Part shown: piece by piece, positions 8,471-17,294 of the stretch
How the letters are laid out: every line of letters begins with the position of its first letter
Numbering within the stretch: the stretch's first letter is position 1
NCBI GenBank assembly: GCA_017461475.1
Contig: JAFTXX010000001.1
Location: forward strand, 16,555 to 80,554
Direction of reading: 5' to 3'
DNA: 64,000 nt
Source of the DNA: Clostridia bacterium
GTDB taxonomy: Bacteria; Bacillota; Clostridia; Oscillospirales; CAG-272
Notes under the pieces: model-generated
Told to the model about the DNA's origin: nothing
The model's input: the letters and a program-made list of their open reading frames with translations, nothing else
Database searches by the model: none
Program-made: the position numbers and the translations under genes

Positions 8471-9043
8471 ATGTCAAATTTCAGTAGAAAACTCACAAAT
8501 AAGAATGATATTAAGATTTTCATACTTTATCTTCTCCAAAACATTCATTACCCGCTTGATTTTGCCACTATCAACGACATTGTCGTGCAAAACGAGTATG
8601 TAAATTATTTTGATTTTGCTGAGTGCTTTGCCGAGATTCTTGACATGGGGCATATCACGGAGGAGTTTGAAGAAGACCCGCGCACGGGTGACAAAAAGAC
8701 TCTTTACCGTATCTCACCTCTTGGCAGTGCTGTTGTAAGCCAGTTGCAGGGAAACCTGCTTCGTTCCATTCGTGAAACAAGCCTTAAGAGCGCTATGAAG
8801 CTGCTTTCGTTTAAAAAGCGAGGCGCTGAGGTTCATTGTAAAACTTATGAACGCGACGACGGCAAAATGGCTATTGACTGCGTTATTACCGAGATGGACA
8901 AAGAGATTTTGCACATTAATCTGGTAGATGATTCTTCTGCGCGAATTGAGCGTATGAAGGCTAATTTTGAGGACAGACCTGACGTTATTTACAAGGGAAT
9001 AATGGCGCTTCTCGCAGGCGAAGTTGATTATCTTTTAAACTGA
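8471..9043 (+). CDS. DUF4364 family protein
   Basis: A 190-residue protein of the DUF4364 family, common in Clostridia. The first 90 residues look like a winged-helix domain (DIKIFILYLLQNIHYPLDFATIND, then NYFDFAECFAEILDMGHI, then TLYRISPLGSAVV), followed by an alpha/beta C-terminal part. A DNA-binding or regulatory role is plausible from this fold, but the function is not known. The ribosome binding site AAGGAGGG precedes ATG at 8471. It is a single-gene unit with its own promoter and terminator. Confidence 0.85.
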   Translation: MSNFSRKLTNKNDIKIFILYLLQNIHYPLDFATINDIVVQNEYVNYFDFAECFAEILDMGHITEEFEEDPRTGDKKTLYRISPLGSAVVSQLQGNLLRSIRETSLKSAMKLLSFKKRGAEVHCKTYERDDGKMAIDCVITEMDKEILHINLVDDSSARIERMKANFEDRPDVIYKGIMALLAGEVDYLLN

Positions 9044-9086
9044 GAACTCGAATTTATGCCTTTCGGCTAAAATCGGGTTCTTTTTT
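9043..9086 (+). terminator. Intrinsic terminator after DUF4364 gene
   Basis: GAACTCGA pairs with TCGGGTTC (one G-T pair), followed by six T. Confidence 0.7.
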
Positions 9087-9150
9087 GCTTATATAGCAAA
9101 AATAAAATTTTTTTGTGCAAATTTTACAAAAAAATATTTACATTTTCCTA

Positions 9151-9178
9151 TTGACATTATGTATAATAATGGTATAAT
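9151..9178 (+). promoter_or_regulatory. Promoter of the SigH-like gene
   Basis: TTGACA at 9151-9156, 16-base spacer, TATAAT at 9173-9178, within an AT-rich stretch. Confidence 0.75.
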
Positions 9179-9213
9179 GATGTTATGAGTTGAAAAAAGC
9201 GTGAGGTAATGCA

Positions 9214-9786
9214 GTGAGCAAGGGCGAAAAATGGCAATCTGATGATGTCGGCGAACTGCTCGCGCTTATACAAAGCGGTTCAAGCGGAGCGTTTGTGCAA
9301 CTGGCTGATAAATATGCCCCGTTGCTTGAAAGCGAGGTCACAAGATATATCGGCAGTTTAGGCATTGCAGATGTTGAGGATCTGCGCCAAGGCGCGCTTG
9401 TGTCGCTTTACCGTGCCGCACTTGCGTACCGCGCAGATGTTGGCGTCACTTTCGGTCTGTTTGCTAAGGTCTGCATTGTCAACGGCATTGCAGATACACT
9501 TCGTTACATAGGTAAAAAGAATGTTGACGTAAGCATGGACGACCTTTCAGAAGATGAACTTCACGACGGAGAATATGACCCCGAAGACCTTGTTCTTGAC
9601 AAGGAACAGCTCTCTTCGCTTCGCCGTAGGATTAGCCACGCGCTCTCAGCGATGGAACTTGATACCCTCGATATGTATCTTAGCGGCTACTCTTACGCGG
9701 AAATCGCCGAAAAGAGCGGCAGAACGGTGAAATCGGTCGACAATGCACTGAGGCGCGTCAAGGAAAAACTCAAAAAAGTACTTTAG
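9214..9786 (+). CDS. sigH: Sigma-70 family factor, SigH-like
   Basis: RNA polymerase sigma factor of 190 residues with a GTG start after GTGAGGTAA. Region 2 spans about residues 20-100 (DVEDLRQGALVSLYRAALAYRA, then FAKVCIVNGIADTLRY). Region 4 is at the C-terminus, with the helix-turn-helix YSYAEIAEKSGRTVKSVDNALRRVKEKL. The size and motifs fit the Spo0H/SigH group, which controls early sporulation and stationary-phase genes. The nearby rlmB supports this, since sigH lies in the rlmB-sigH neighbourhood in Firmicutes. The acidic linker between regions 2 and 4 (DLSEDELHDGEYDPEDLV) is also typical. Another small sporulation sigma factor cannot be fully excluded. Confidence 0.82.
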   Translation: MSKGEKWQSDDVGELLALIQSGSSGAFVQLADKYAPLLESEVTRYIGSLGIADVEDLRQGALVSLYRAALAYRADVGVTFGLFAKVCIVNGIADTLRYIGKKNVDVSMDDLSEDELHDGEYDPEDLVLDKEQLSSLRRRISHALSAMELDTLDMYLSGYSYAEIAEKSGRTVKSVDNALRRVKEKLKKVL

Positions 9787-9805
9787 CGGGAAACCGCTTT
9801 AATAT

Positions 9806-9870
9806 GCCCGAATAGCTTAACAAAAGAGCGTTGGAATTACAAAGGTGTCGGTTTAAATCCGTCTTGGGGC
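9806..9870 (+). pseudogene. tRNA-like remnant (decayed tRNA)
   Basis: The 5' seven bases GCCCGAA can pair with the 3' TTGGGGC with one mismatch. A D-arm-like GCTT...GAGC and a T-arm-like CGGTTTAAATCCG are present at the right distances. The anticodon arm is about five bases too short (TTGGA, then ATTACAA, but no matching 3' strand) and no CCA is encoded. It reads as a tRNA that has lost part of its anticodon arm, or as a tRNA-like leader of the downstream gene. The former amino acid cannot be told. Confidence 0.4.
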
Positions 9871-9907
9871 AAAACAATCACAACCCATAAAAGAGAGGTA
9901 ACAAACA

Positions 9908-10186
9908 ATGTATCAGGACAAGACTTTGAAGTGCAAGGACTGCGGCACAGAATTTGTGTTCACAGCAAGTGAGCAGGAATTTTACGCAGAGAAAGGATTC
10001 CAGAACGAGCCTCAGAGATGCAAACCCTGCAGAGACGCTCGCAAGAGCCAGGCTCGCGCTCAGAAGGAATACTTCACTACCGTTTGCGCTAACTGCGGTA
10101 AGGAAGCAAAGGTTCCCTTCCAGCCTTCAAATGACAGACCGGTATATTGCAGCGAGTGCTTTGCTGCAATGAAAGAGGGCCAGTAA
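9908..10186 (+). CDS. Double zinc-ribbon protein
   Basis: A 92-residue protein built of two zinc ribbons. The first is LKCKDCGTEFVFTASEQEFY through QRCKPCR, the probable zinc-ribbon family often seen in Clostridia. The second is VCANCGKEAKVPFQPSNDRP then VYCSECF. Each has two CxxC pairs, so two zinc ions can be expected. The role is unknown; such proteins are often highly expressed, and the codon use here is ribosomal-like. The ribosome binding site GAGAGGTAAC precedes the start. A strong terminator follows. Confidence 0.88.
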   Translation: MYQDKTLKCKDCGTEFVFTASEQEFYAEKGFQNEPQRCKPCRDARKSQARAQKEYFTTVCANCGKEAKVPFQPSNDRPVYCSECFAAMKEGQ

Positions 10187-10203
10187 TTCCTATTTACTAA
10201 CTC

Positions 10204-10246
10204 AAAAAACACCCTGCCCGTATTTTGCGGCAGGGTATTTTTTTGC
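10204..10246 (+). terminator. Intrinsic terminator after zinc-ribbon gene
   Basis: ACCCTGCC pairs with GGCAGGGT, with an A-run before and a T-run after. Confidence 0.88.
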
Positions 10247-10327
10247 CTTTTTTAAAAAAATATTTCAAATATATTATATACAAACCGACATATTTGTGGT
10301 ATACTTATTCTATATAGTAGGATATTT

Positions 10328-11131
10328 ATGTCGTTCGGAGTTAATATGCAAAATAAAGGTAACTTTAAAAGAAAACCTATAGTGCGCGACGTCACTCCCG
10401 CAGAGGGAGCGGTGGTCGGCAGAAACGCACTTCGTGAACTGCTTGCAAGCGGCAGGGATGTGGATAAAATATTTGTGCTTCGCGGTGAGCGTGAAGGTTC
10501 GATAACCGTGCTTGTCGCGCAGGCTATCGAGCGCGGTATTCCCGTTGTAGAGGTTGAGCGTGCAAAGCTCGATGCACTTTCGGGTGGCGGTAACCATCAG
10601 GGTGTTGTCGCACTTGCCGCACAGAAGGACTATTCGACAATTGAAGAAATAATTGAGATCGCCAATGCGCGCGGTGAAAGCCCGTTTGTTATAATCCTCG
10701 ACGGAGTTGAGGATCCGCACAATCTCGGTGCCATTATCCGCAGTGCCGATGTTTTCGGCGCTCACGGCGTTATAATTCCCAAGCGCCGCGCAAGCGGCAT
10801 TACCCCCGTAGTAGAAAAGGCTTCGGCGGGTGCGCTTGAGCATATGGCTGTGGCTAAGGTAACTAATATTACCGATGCAATTAAGAAACTCAAAGAATAC
10901 GGGCTTTGGATATACGCCGCAGAGGTCGGTGGGGATGATTATTCCTCGGTAGACTACGGTAAAGGCGCCATAGGCGTGGTGCTCGGCAGTGAAGGGTACG
11001 GCACATCGCGGCTCGTGCTTGAAAACTGCGATTTTAAGGTCAGCATCCCGAACTTCGGCCATGTAAATTCGCTTAACGTGTCCTGCGCGGCGGCGGTGGT
11101 CCTTGCCGAAATCGCAAAGCAGAGACATTGA
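10328..11131 (+). CDS. rlmB: 23S rRNA 2'-O-methyltransferase RlmB (TrmH/SpoU family)
   Basis: SPOUT-class methyltransferase of 267 residues, expected to methylate the ribose of G2251 in 23S rRNA. An N-terminal substrate-binding domain (VVGRNALRELLASGR) precedes the SpoU domain with its three motifs: DPHNLGAIIRSADVFG, VLGSEGYG and SLNVSCAAAV, which build the trefoil knot and SAM site. ATG at 10328 (after AGGA) and ATG at 10346 (after GGAG) are both possible starts, differing by six residues. The proximity to sigH is the usual Firmicutes context. Confidence 0.92.
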   Translation: MSFGVNMQNKGNFKRKPIVRDVTPAEGAVVGRNALRELLASGRDVDKIFVLRGEREGSITVLVAQAIERGIPVVEVERAKLDALSGGGNHQGVVALAAQKDYSTIEEIIEIANARGESPFVIILDGVEDPHNLGAIIRSADVFGAHGVIIPKRRASGITPVVEKASAGALEHMAVAKVTNITDAIKKLKEYGLWIYAAEVGGDDYSSVDYGKGAIGVVLGSEGYGTSRLVLENCDFKVSIPNFGHVNSLNVSCAAAVVLAEIAKQRH

Positions 11132-11164
11132 TATACAAAACGACTGAGAGAGGAGTTTTGGTTC

Positions 11165-13504
11165 ATGGATGAAAACAAGAACAATGAAATGTCTGTAGAC
11201 GAATTGCTTGAAAAACTGAAAGCAAGTTTACAGACCGAGAACGAGAATACGTCGGCTGATAATATTGACGGCGACGATGAGATAAAAAAAGCGGTTGAAG
11301 AAGCGCTCGGCTACGACGAAAAGACCGAAGCGGAAACCGAACCCGTTGAGACAACGGACCCTGCCGCAGAATCGGTTGAGGAGTCTTCGGAAACAGTCGA
11401 AGATGTCGTTGAAGAGACCGGTGAGCTCACCGAAGAGGCCGAGACTGAAGCCGTCGAAGCTCCCACCGCGGATATAAACGAGGAAGACATCCTTGCCGCA
11501 TGGGGCATTGACCGTGCGGATGTCCCTGAAAAACCGCAGACTGTCGAGGTGGCAGACAACGCGGATGTACAGCAGGCGAATGTTTCGTCAAACACAAAGA
11601 TATACCGCATTGCGCGAATCGAGAGCAAAGCTGACCACAGCGTTCGCAAGCAGACCGAGAGTCAGAAAAAGTCGGTCGACTACGACCGCGACGACTGCAA
11701 GTTGCTCAACTTCGCACTCGGAATGGAAAAGACGAGCGGTGAGCCTGAGAATACCGTGTCTTTTGAGGTCGACGAGCTTGCAACTCCAAAGACCATAGAT
11801 GAGCCTCACGCTGAGTTTACATATCAGCGTCAGCGCGATGATATAGCGGCAGATTATGAAAAGGCGGGCCGTTCATCTCTTGTAAAGCTCATTGCCACCG
11901 CGGTGTTTGCATTGCTCCTTTTTGCGGTGGAATGTCTGCCCGCTTTCGGCATCGGCACTCCCGATGTTTTGAATGCTTCCGCGTACCCTGTTATTTATTC
12001 CATGGCGACGCTTCAGCTTATGTTGCTTTGCGCCGCAGTGTCCTATAAAGAAATCGCAAACGGTTTCTTCGGACTGCTTAAATTCAAGTTCACTTCGGGC
12101 GGTATGCTCGCCGTGCTTATGTTTGTCTGTGCCGTATGCGGCATTGTCAACTGCGCGCTCGGCACTACCGCACCCGTATATCACTTCTCGGCGGCGTTCC
12201 TCGCGCTTGCAGTCAGAGTGTTTGAATATCTCGATGTTCGCCGCGAGGCACTTTCTTTTGAGATATCTTCTTCCACTAAAACCAAGAAGTATGTTGCACT
12301 TACCGTTCCGCGCGACGAGGCTGCCGACATTGAGGGACTTGAGGATTACACGGGTGAGGACTCTTTGGTACTTCGCACCGAAAAGTGCTCGTTTGTTGAA
12401 AACTATTTTGCCCGCACCGAAAAGCGCAGTGAGCGCGACATCGGTGCAAACAAGTACCTCGTGCCCATCTTTTTCGCTGTTGCAGTCATCTCGCTTATTG
12501 TTACGCTTGTAAAAGGCAGCGGTGTCGCCGAGGCGCTCGGCACGTTCAATCTTGCGTTTGCGGTAGGCACTCCGGTTCTTGTGCTTCTTTCTTCCTCATA
12601 CCCGCTTTACAAGGCCACAAAGAAGCTTTATCACAAGGAAAGTACCATTATCGGCGAAGGTGCAGTTGACGAGTATTCGGGCACTACAATGATTTGTTTT
12701 GATGACGCTGATGCGTTCCCGTCCTACGGCGTTACACTTGAAAATCTCCGCATTTACGGAAGCGGCGATATCGAAACCATTATCGAGCAGATGGGTGCCG
12801 TGTTTGCCAAGCTCGGCGGACCTTTGAAGAGCGTTTTCGGACTTATGACATCCGATTGCCCGCGCCCCTACAGAGTGAAGATTGAGGGCGTTTATGAAAC
12901 CGGTATCAGCGCCGCGGTCGACGGAAGAACTCTCTTCGTAGGCACGGCTGATTATATGGAGGAAAACGGCTTCAAGGTCGTTGACCGCTCAAGCGAAATC
13001 GGCGGCAAGCATTTTTCCACCATGTATCTTGCCGAGGACGGCGGTGTTCGTGCAAAATTCTATATCCGCTATACACTTGACGGCGGCTTTGAGTCTATAG
13101 TCAAAAAACTTGCTCGCCGCGGAATTTCGTCGGTTATCCTCACGGGTGACTCCAATATAAACGATGAACTGCTTGCGCAGTTTATAGACATTGCAAAGCT
13201 CCCCGTCAAGGTCGTAAGACGCAAGGACTTTGATAAAGCATCTGTAAACGATCGCGCGGACAGCGGCGTTGTCGCACGCGGAAGCGTAGGCGACCTCGTC
13301 AGCGCTGTAACCATGTGTGACCGCCTTGCAAGCGTCATTGGAACAATGCGCGCCGTGCGTGTCGCATCGGCTGTGATATGCGCGGCTTTGGTTGTGGGTG
13401 CGTCCGTACTTTCGATGAGCGGCACTGTCGCATCTGCGTATGTGTTTATCTATCATCTTTTCTGGATGGTTCCCGCGTGGCTGGTTGCTAAAATAAACTT
13501 ATAA
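11165..13504 (+). CDS. Membrane protein resembling a catalytically degenerate P-type ATPase
   Basis: A 779-residue protein. Residues 1-120 are very acidic and low in complexity. Six to eight membrane segments follow from about residue 240, in the pattern of heavy-metal (P1B) ATPases. FAVGTPVLVLLSSSYPL stands where the CPx helix is expected. The phosphorylation motif DKTGTLT is replaced by DDADAFP (residues 513-519), while a Walker-like ILTGDSN (TGD at 660-662) still resembles the hinge motif. The two last membrane segments of the family are present. Missing key residues make ion pumping unlikely; a structural or regulatory role is inferred. It starts 33 bases after rlmB with GAGAGGAG upstream, so the two are probably co-transcribed. 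Confidence 0.6.
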   Translation: MDENKNNEMSVDELLEKLKASLQTENENTSADNIDGDDEIKKAVEEALGYDEKTEAETEPVETTDPAAESVEESSETVEDVVEETGELTEEAETEAVEAPTADINEEDILAAWGIDRADVPEKPQTVEVADNADVQQANVSSNTKIYRIARIESKADHSVRKQTESQKKSVDYDRDDCKLLNFALGMEKTSGEPENTVSFEVDELATPKTIDEPHAEFTYQRQRDDIAADYEKAGRSSLVKLIATAVFALLLFAVECLPAFGIGTPDVLNASAYPVIYSMATLQLMLLCAAVSYKEIANGFFGLLKFKFTSGGMLAVLMFVCAVCGIVNCALGTTAPVYHFSAAFLALAVRVFEYLDVRREALSFEISSSTKTKKYVALTVPRDEAADIEGLEDYTGEDSLVLRTEKCSFVENYFARTEKRSERDIGANKYLVPIFFAVAVISLIVTLVKGSGVAEALGTFNLAFAVGTPVLVLLSSSYPLYKATKKLYHKESTIIGEGAVDEYSGTTMICFDDADAFPSYGVTLENLRIYGSGDIETIIEQMGAVFAKLGGPLKSVFGLMTSDCPRPYRVKIEGVYETGISAAVDGRTLFVGTADYMEENGFKVVDRSSEIGGKHFSTMYLAEDGGVRAKFYIRYTLDGGFESIVKKLARRGISSVILTGDSNINDELLAQFIDIAKLPVKVVRRKDFDKASVNDRADSGVVARGSVGDLVSAVTMCDRLASVIGTMRAVRVASAVICAALVVGASVLSMSGTVASAYVFIYHLFWMVPAWLVAKINL

Positions 13505-13509
13505 TATAT

Positions 13510-13543
13510 CAGTCACAAACCGTAAGGTTTGTGACTGCTTCTT
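13510..13543 (+). terminator. Hairpin between the ATPase-like gene and the radical SAM gene
   Basis: CAGTCACAAAC pairs with GTTTGTGACTG around CGTAAG; a short T-rich tail follows. It could act as a terminator or as a processing hairpin. Confidence 0.6.
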
Positions 13544-13553
13544 TAGAGGTAAA

Positions 13554-15389
13554 ATGAATTCTACTGTGCTTAAAAGCGTACTCAAGCCCGGTCGTTACAG
13601 CGGCGGCGAGTGCGGTCAGATAATAAAAGATAAAAATGATGTAAATTGCCGTTTTGCATTCTGCTTTCCCGATACTTACGAGATAGGAATGTCAAACCTC
13701 GGTATGCGCGTGCTTTACGGTGCGCTCAATGCGGAAAAAGACATCTGGTGCGAGCGCGTTTTTGCGCCGTGGCTTGATATGCAGGAGAAAATGCGCGAGC
13801 TTGACCTGCCCCTCACCGCGCTTGAAAGCGGTGACAAGGTCAGCGGTTTCGATTTTCTCGGCTTTACTCTCCAGTATGAGCTTTGCTACACAACCGTGCT
13901 AAACGTAATGCAGCTTTGCAAAATGCCGCTGAAAGCGTCCGAGCGCGGCGAGGAATTTCCCATAGTTATCGGCGGTGGTCACTGTGCATACAATCCCGAG
14001 CCTATTGCCGAGTTTTTTGACATCTTCTCGATAGGCGAGGGCGAAGAAGCGCTTGTTGAACTTTGCCGTCTCTACATCGACATGAAAAAGTCGGGCGAGT
14101 ACACAAAGGAAAAGTTTCTTCATTCGGCGGCGAAAATCGATGGATTCTATGTACCGTCTCTTTATGAAGTAAGCTACAAAGCGGACGGAACAATTGAAAA
14201 ATACACGCCCAAATATGATGATATCCCTACAAAAATCCGCAAGCGTATAATCAAGGACCTTGACAAGGTATATTATCCCACAAAGACATATATGCCCTAT
14301 ATTGAGACAGTGCAGGATAAGATGACGCTTGAAGTTTACCGCGGCTGTATACGCGGATGCCGTTTCTGTCAGGCGGGCATGGTTTGCCGCCCTGTCAGAG
14401 AAAAGTCGGTTGACAAACTTTTTGACGATGCAAAGTGCATGTACGCAAATTCGGGTTACGACGAAATGACGCTGTCTTCGCTTTCAATCAGCGACTACTC
14501 GCACATCGACGAACTTACCGATAAATTTGCCGAGTGGACAACGTCAAACCACATCAGCTTGTCTTTGCCGTCACTCCGCCTTGACAGCTTCACAAGAGAA
14601 CTTATGGACAAGGTTTCCACCGTCCGCACGGGCAGCCTTACTTTTGCGCCAGAGGCGGGAACACAGCGCCTGCGCGACGCTATCAACAAAAACGTGTGTG
14701 AAGCCGACCTGCTGCGCGCCGTCAATGTCGCATACGATGTCGGCAAAACCTCGGTAAAACTCTATTTTATGAACGGACTTCCCACCGAGACCGACGAGGA
14801 CATTGAGGGAATCGCACTGCTTGCAAAGAGTGTTATCGACGCGTTTTATCAGAACCCCAACCGCAACAAGCAGCGCCGCCCGTCTGTTACTGTCAGCGTC
14901 TCCTGCTTCGTTCCGAAACCGTTCACGCCTTTCCAGTGGGAAAAGCAGAACACCTTTGAGGAACTCATGCGCAAGCAGGACTACTTAAAGAGCAAAATTA
15001 CCGACCGCAAGATAGTTTACAACTACCATGACGCAACGGTCTCATTCCTTGAAGCAGTGTTCGCACGCGGCGACCGCCGCCTTTCAAAGGCGCTTGAAGT
15101 TGCAGCAGAGAAGGGCATGAAGTTTGACGCGTGGAGCGAGTGCTTTGACTTTAATGCGTGGAAGGAAGTTTTTGCCGAGAGCGGCATCGACCCTGATTAC
15201 TACGCAACCCGCGGATTCGGAACCGACGAGGTTCTCCCGTGGGACATCATCGACTGCGGTGTAACTAAGGAGTTTTTACTTCGCGAACGCGAAAAGGCAT
15301 ACGCAGGTGTGCCCACCAAAAACTGCCGCGAGCAGTGCAACGGCTGCGGCGCAAACAAACTCGGAGGTGAGCGTACATGTTGCCCATAA
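13554..15389 (+). CDS. B12-binding-type radical SAM protein (TIGR03960-like)
   Basis: A 611-residue radical SAM enzyme. The N-terminal part (about 1-200) has the cobalamin-binding-like Rossmann pattern (FCFPDTYEIGMSNLGM, then VIGGGHCAYNPEP, then FSIGEGEEAL). The radical SAM core carries C265-x3-C269-x2-C272 in YRGCIRGCRFCQAG for the 4Fe-4S cluster. A cysteine-rich tail CREQCNGCGANK with a final CC may bind another metal centre. It overlaps the next gene by 13 bases; the DUF2344 partner is a constant companion of this family and is sometimes fused to it. The substrate is unknown, and a tRNA or rRNA modification role is only inferred from frequent linkage to ribonuclease G in other genomes. Confidence 0.88.
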   Translation: MNSTVLKSVLKPGRYSGGECGQIIKDKNDVNCRFAFCFPDTYEIGMSNLGMRVLYGALNAEKDIWCERVFAPWLDMQEKMRELDLPLTALESGDKVSGFDFLGFTLQYELCYTTVLNVMQLCKMPLKASERGEEFPIVIGGGHCAYNPEPIAEFFDIFSIGEGEEALVELCRLYIDMKKSGEYTKEKFLHSAAKIDGFYVPSLYEVSYKADGTIEKYTPKYDDIPTKIRKRIIKDLDKVYYPTKTYMPYIETVQDKMTLEVYRGCIRGCRFCQAGMVCRPVREKSVDKLFDDAKCMYANSGYDEMTLSSLSISDYSHIDELTDKFAEWTTSNHISLSLPSLRLDSFTRELMDKVSTVRTGSLTFAPEAGTQRLRDAINKNVCEADLLRAVNVAYDVGKTSVKLYFMNGLPTETDEDIEGIALLAKSVIDAFYQNPNRNKQRRPSVTVSVSCFVPKPFTPFQWEKQNTFEELMRKQDYLKSKITDRKIVYNYHDATVSFLEAVFARGDRRLSKALEVAAEKGMKFDAWSECFDFNAWKEVFAESGIDPDYYATRGFGTDEVLPWDIIDCGVTKEFLLREREKAYAGVPTKNCREQCNGCGANKLGGERTCCP

Positions 15390-16081
15390 GAGAAAAAGTT
15401 GAGCATGTCGCTCTCAGAATAAAGTTTACAAAAACGGGTGCGTTGCAGTACATTTCGCACCTTGACCTGCACCGCACATTCTCGCGTCTGCTCGTTCGCC
15501 GCGGCGTTCCCGTGTGGTACTCCGAGGGCTTTACCCCTCATCCGAGACTTGTGTTTGCAACTCCGCTTTCGGTTGGTGCAGAGAGTATTTGCGAGTACAT
15601 GGATGTGTTCGTGTGCGGCAATGCCGAGACGGTCGACCCCGATGTTATCCGCTGGAAACTCGGTGTCAGTGACATTGACGGACTTGAGATAAAGGAAGTT
15701 TACTTGCCGTCTACAAAGTTTTCAACCATTACACATTCGGACTACACAATTAAAATTACCACCGAAGGGGCAAGCGAGGAACTTGCCGCTAAGTGCCGTG
15801 AGGCGCTCGGCGCATCTCCGCTTGTCGTGTTAAAGCGCACAAAGAGCGGCGAAAAAGATGTTGACATTTCTTCGCAGATAAAGCGCGCGGATGTCTCGTT
15901 TGACGGTGAACACATCGTCATAAACTGCCGCCTTTCTGCCGACAGCGCGGGATTTTTGAATCCCGAATACCTTGTAAAAGTTTTAAAAGAAAAGTGCGGT
16001 GTGCTTTCTGGCGATGTGCTTAAAGAAGAATACTCCATACTTCGCACAGCCGTGCTTGCAGGAGAAGAGGATTTTCATTGA
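15377..16081 (+). CDS. TIGR03936/DUF2344 radical SAM-associated protein
   Basis: Partner protein of 234 residues for the upstream radical SAM enzyme. The family opening is seen as LRIKFTKTGALQYISHLDLHRTFSRLLVRRG, then GFTPHPRLVFATPLSVGAES. Its start lies inside the end of the upstream gene, an arrangement that points to coupled translation. No metal-binding motif is evident. It probably helps in substrate binding, an inference from its fusion to the radical SAM protein in other species. Confidence 0.88.
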   Translation: MLPIREKVEHVALRIKFTKTGALQYISHLDLHRTFSRLLVRRGVPVWYSEGFTPHPRLVFATPLSVGAESICEYMDVFVCGNAETVDPDVIRWKLGVSDIDGLEIKEVYLPSTKFSTITHSDYTIKITTEGASEELAAKCREALGASPLVVLKRTKSGEKDVDISSQIKRADVSFDGEHIVINCRLSADSAGFLNPEYLVKVLKEKCGVLSGDVLKEEYSILRTAVLAGEEDFH

Positions 16082-17292
16082 TTATGGATTTTCGTAAAAT
16101 TATTGCTGTATTTGTCTGCCTTGCGTCGCTTATGCTTTGCGCGTGCGAGACAGAGGTGGAGGAGACCACTGCGGTGACAACGACTGAAGAGGTAACCACC
16201 ACCGCATTTGTTCCCGAGCCTATCTATGAGGAGCCGACGCTGTACACACTTTCGTTTATCGCCGCGGGCGATAACATGGCGTATTACGGCAATCTTCGCG
16301 ACGCTGCCCGCAACGCGGAGGGAACCGACGCAAAGTATGATTTTAAACCGTCTTACACCTCGATAAAGCCAATAGTTGAGGCGCACGACCTTGCGTTTAT
16401 CAATCAGGAGACCCTGATGTGCGGCGAGGGGTATGACTATTCATACTATCCGTATTTCAATTCTCCGCAGGAACTCGGCGACGCTGTAGTCGACGCGGGT
16501 TTTGATATCGTCGGCATGGCAAACAATCATATGCTTGACAAAGGCGAGAAAGGTCTGCTTGCAACCCTTGATTATTGGGATGCGCAACCTGTCACCAACA
16601 TCGGTGCGTACCGCAATCGTGAAGAGTACGACAGTATCACCGTTATTGAGAAAAACGGCATTTCGATAGCGCTTCTTTCATTCACTTATTCTACTAACGG
16701 TAATTCTTTGCCCAAGGGCAGTGAGGTGTATATTCCGTACATTGATAATGACGAAATAGCATCAAAGGTAGCCGAGGCTGAAACGCTTGCGGATATTACA
16801 ATAGTCTCTATGCACTGGGGAACTGAGTTTTCTTTTAATGTAAACTCCGCACAAAAAGAGCTTGCCGCGCTTATCTGCGAAAACGGCGGTGATGTTATCA
16901 TAGGTCATCACCCGCACGTTATTCAGCCGATGGAGTGGATAGAGTGCGAGAACAACCGCACGCTTTGTATGTATTCGCTCGGCAATTTCATGTCGGAAAT
17001 GGAGTACGGTGCAAGAATCCTCGGCGGTATGGTATCATTTGATATCGAAAAACTTGGTGAAAACGGTAAACCCGAGGTCAAAAACGTGCTTTTCATTCCC
17101 ACCGTGTTTGACTTTACCAGCCGTTTTTACAACAACCACATCTATCTCCTTGAGGATTACACCGATGAGCAGGCGAGAAAGCACGGTATATCGTATTACG
17201 GCAACTCCACCACGCTTGACACGCTCAAAGGCTATGTAACTAAGTATATTTCAGAGGAGTTTTTACCCGATTTTCTTAAAATAGTAGAGTAA
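16078..17292 (+). CDS. CapA-family lipoprotein (PGA_cap metallophosphatase-like)
   Basis: A 404-residue exported protein. The signal peptide ends in LMLCAC with a likely lipidated cysteine at residue 23. After a Thr/Glu-rich spacer the CapA domain begins at FIAAGDNMAYYGN and continues with NQETLMCGEGYDY, GMANNHMLDKG, HWGTEFS and GHHPHVIQP, the metal-binding histidine and asparagine blocks of the calcineurin-like fold. CapA is known from poly-gamma-glutamate export, but most relatives have no proven substrate. Either TTG at 16078 (better distance from GAGG) or ATG at 16084 is the start; both overlap or abut the upstream stop. Confidence 0.88.
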   Translation: MIMDFRKIIAVFVCLASLMLCACETEVEETTAVTTTEEVTTTAFVPEPIYEEPTLYTLSFIAAGDNMAYYGNLRDAARNAEGTDAKYDFKPSYTSIKPIVEAHDLAFINQETLMCGEGYDYSYYPYFNSPQELGDAVVDAGFDIVGMANNHMLDKGEKGLLATLDYWDAQPVTNIGAYRNREEYDSITVIEKNGISIALLSFTYSTNGNSLPKGSEVYIPYIDNDEIASKVAEAETLADITIVSMHWGTEFSFNVNSAQKELAALICENGGDVIIGHHPHVIQPMEWIECENNRTLCMYSLGNFMSEMEYGARILGGMVSFDIEKLGENGKPEVKNVLFIPTVFDFTSRFYNNHIYLLEDYTDEQARKHGISYYGNSTTLDTLKGYVTKYISEEFLPDFLKIVE

Positions 17293-17294
17293 TT

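Noticed and set aside
9214-9786. Classical phage or ECF sigma factor
   Set aside because: Length, the acidic linker and the rlmB neighbourhood fit the SigH group better.
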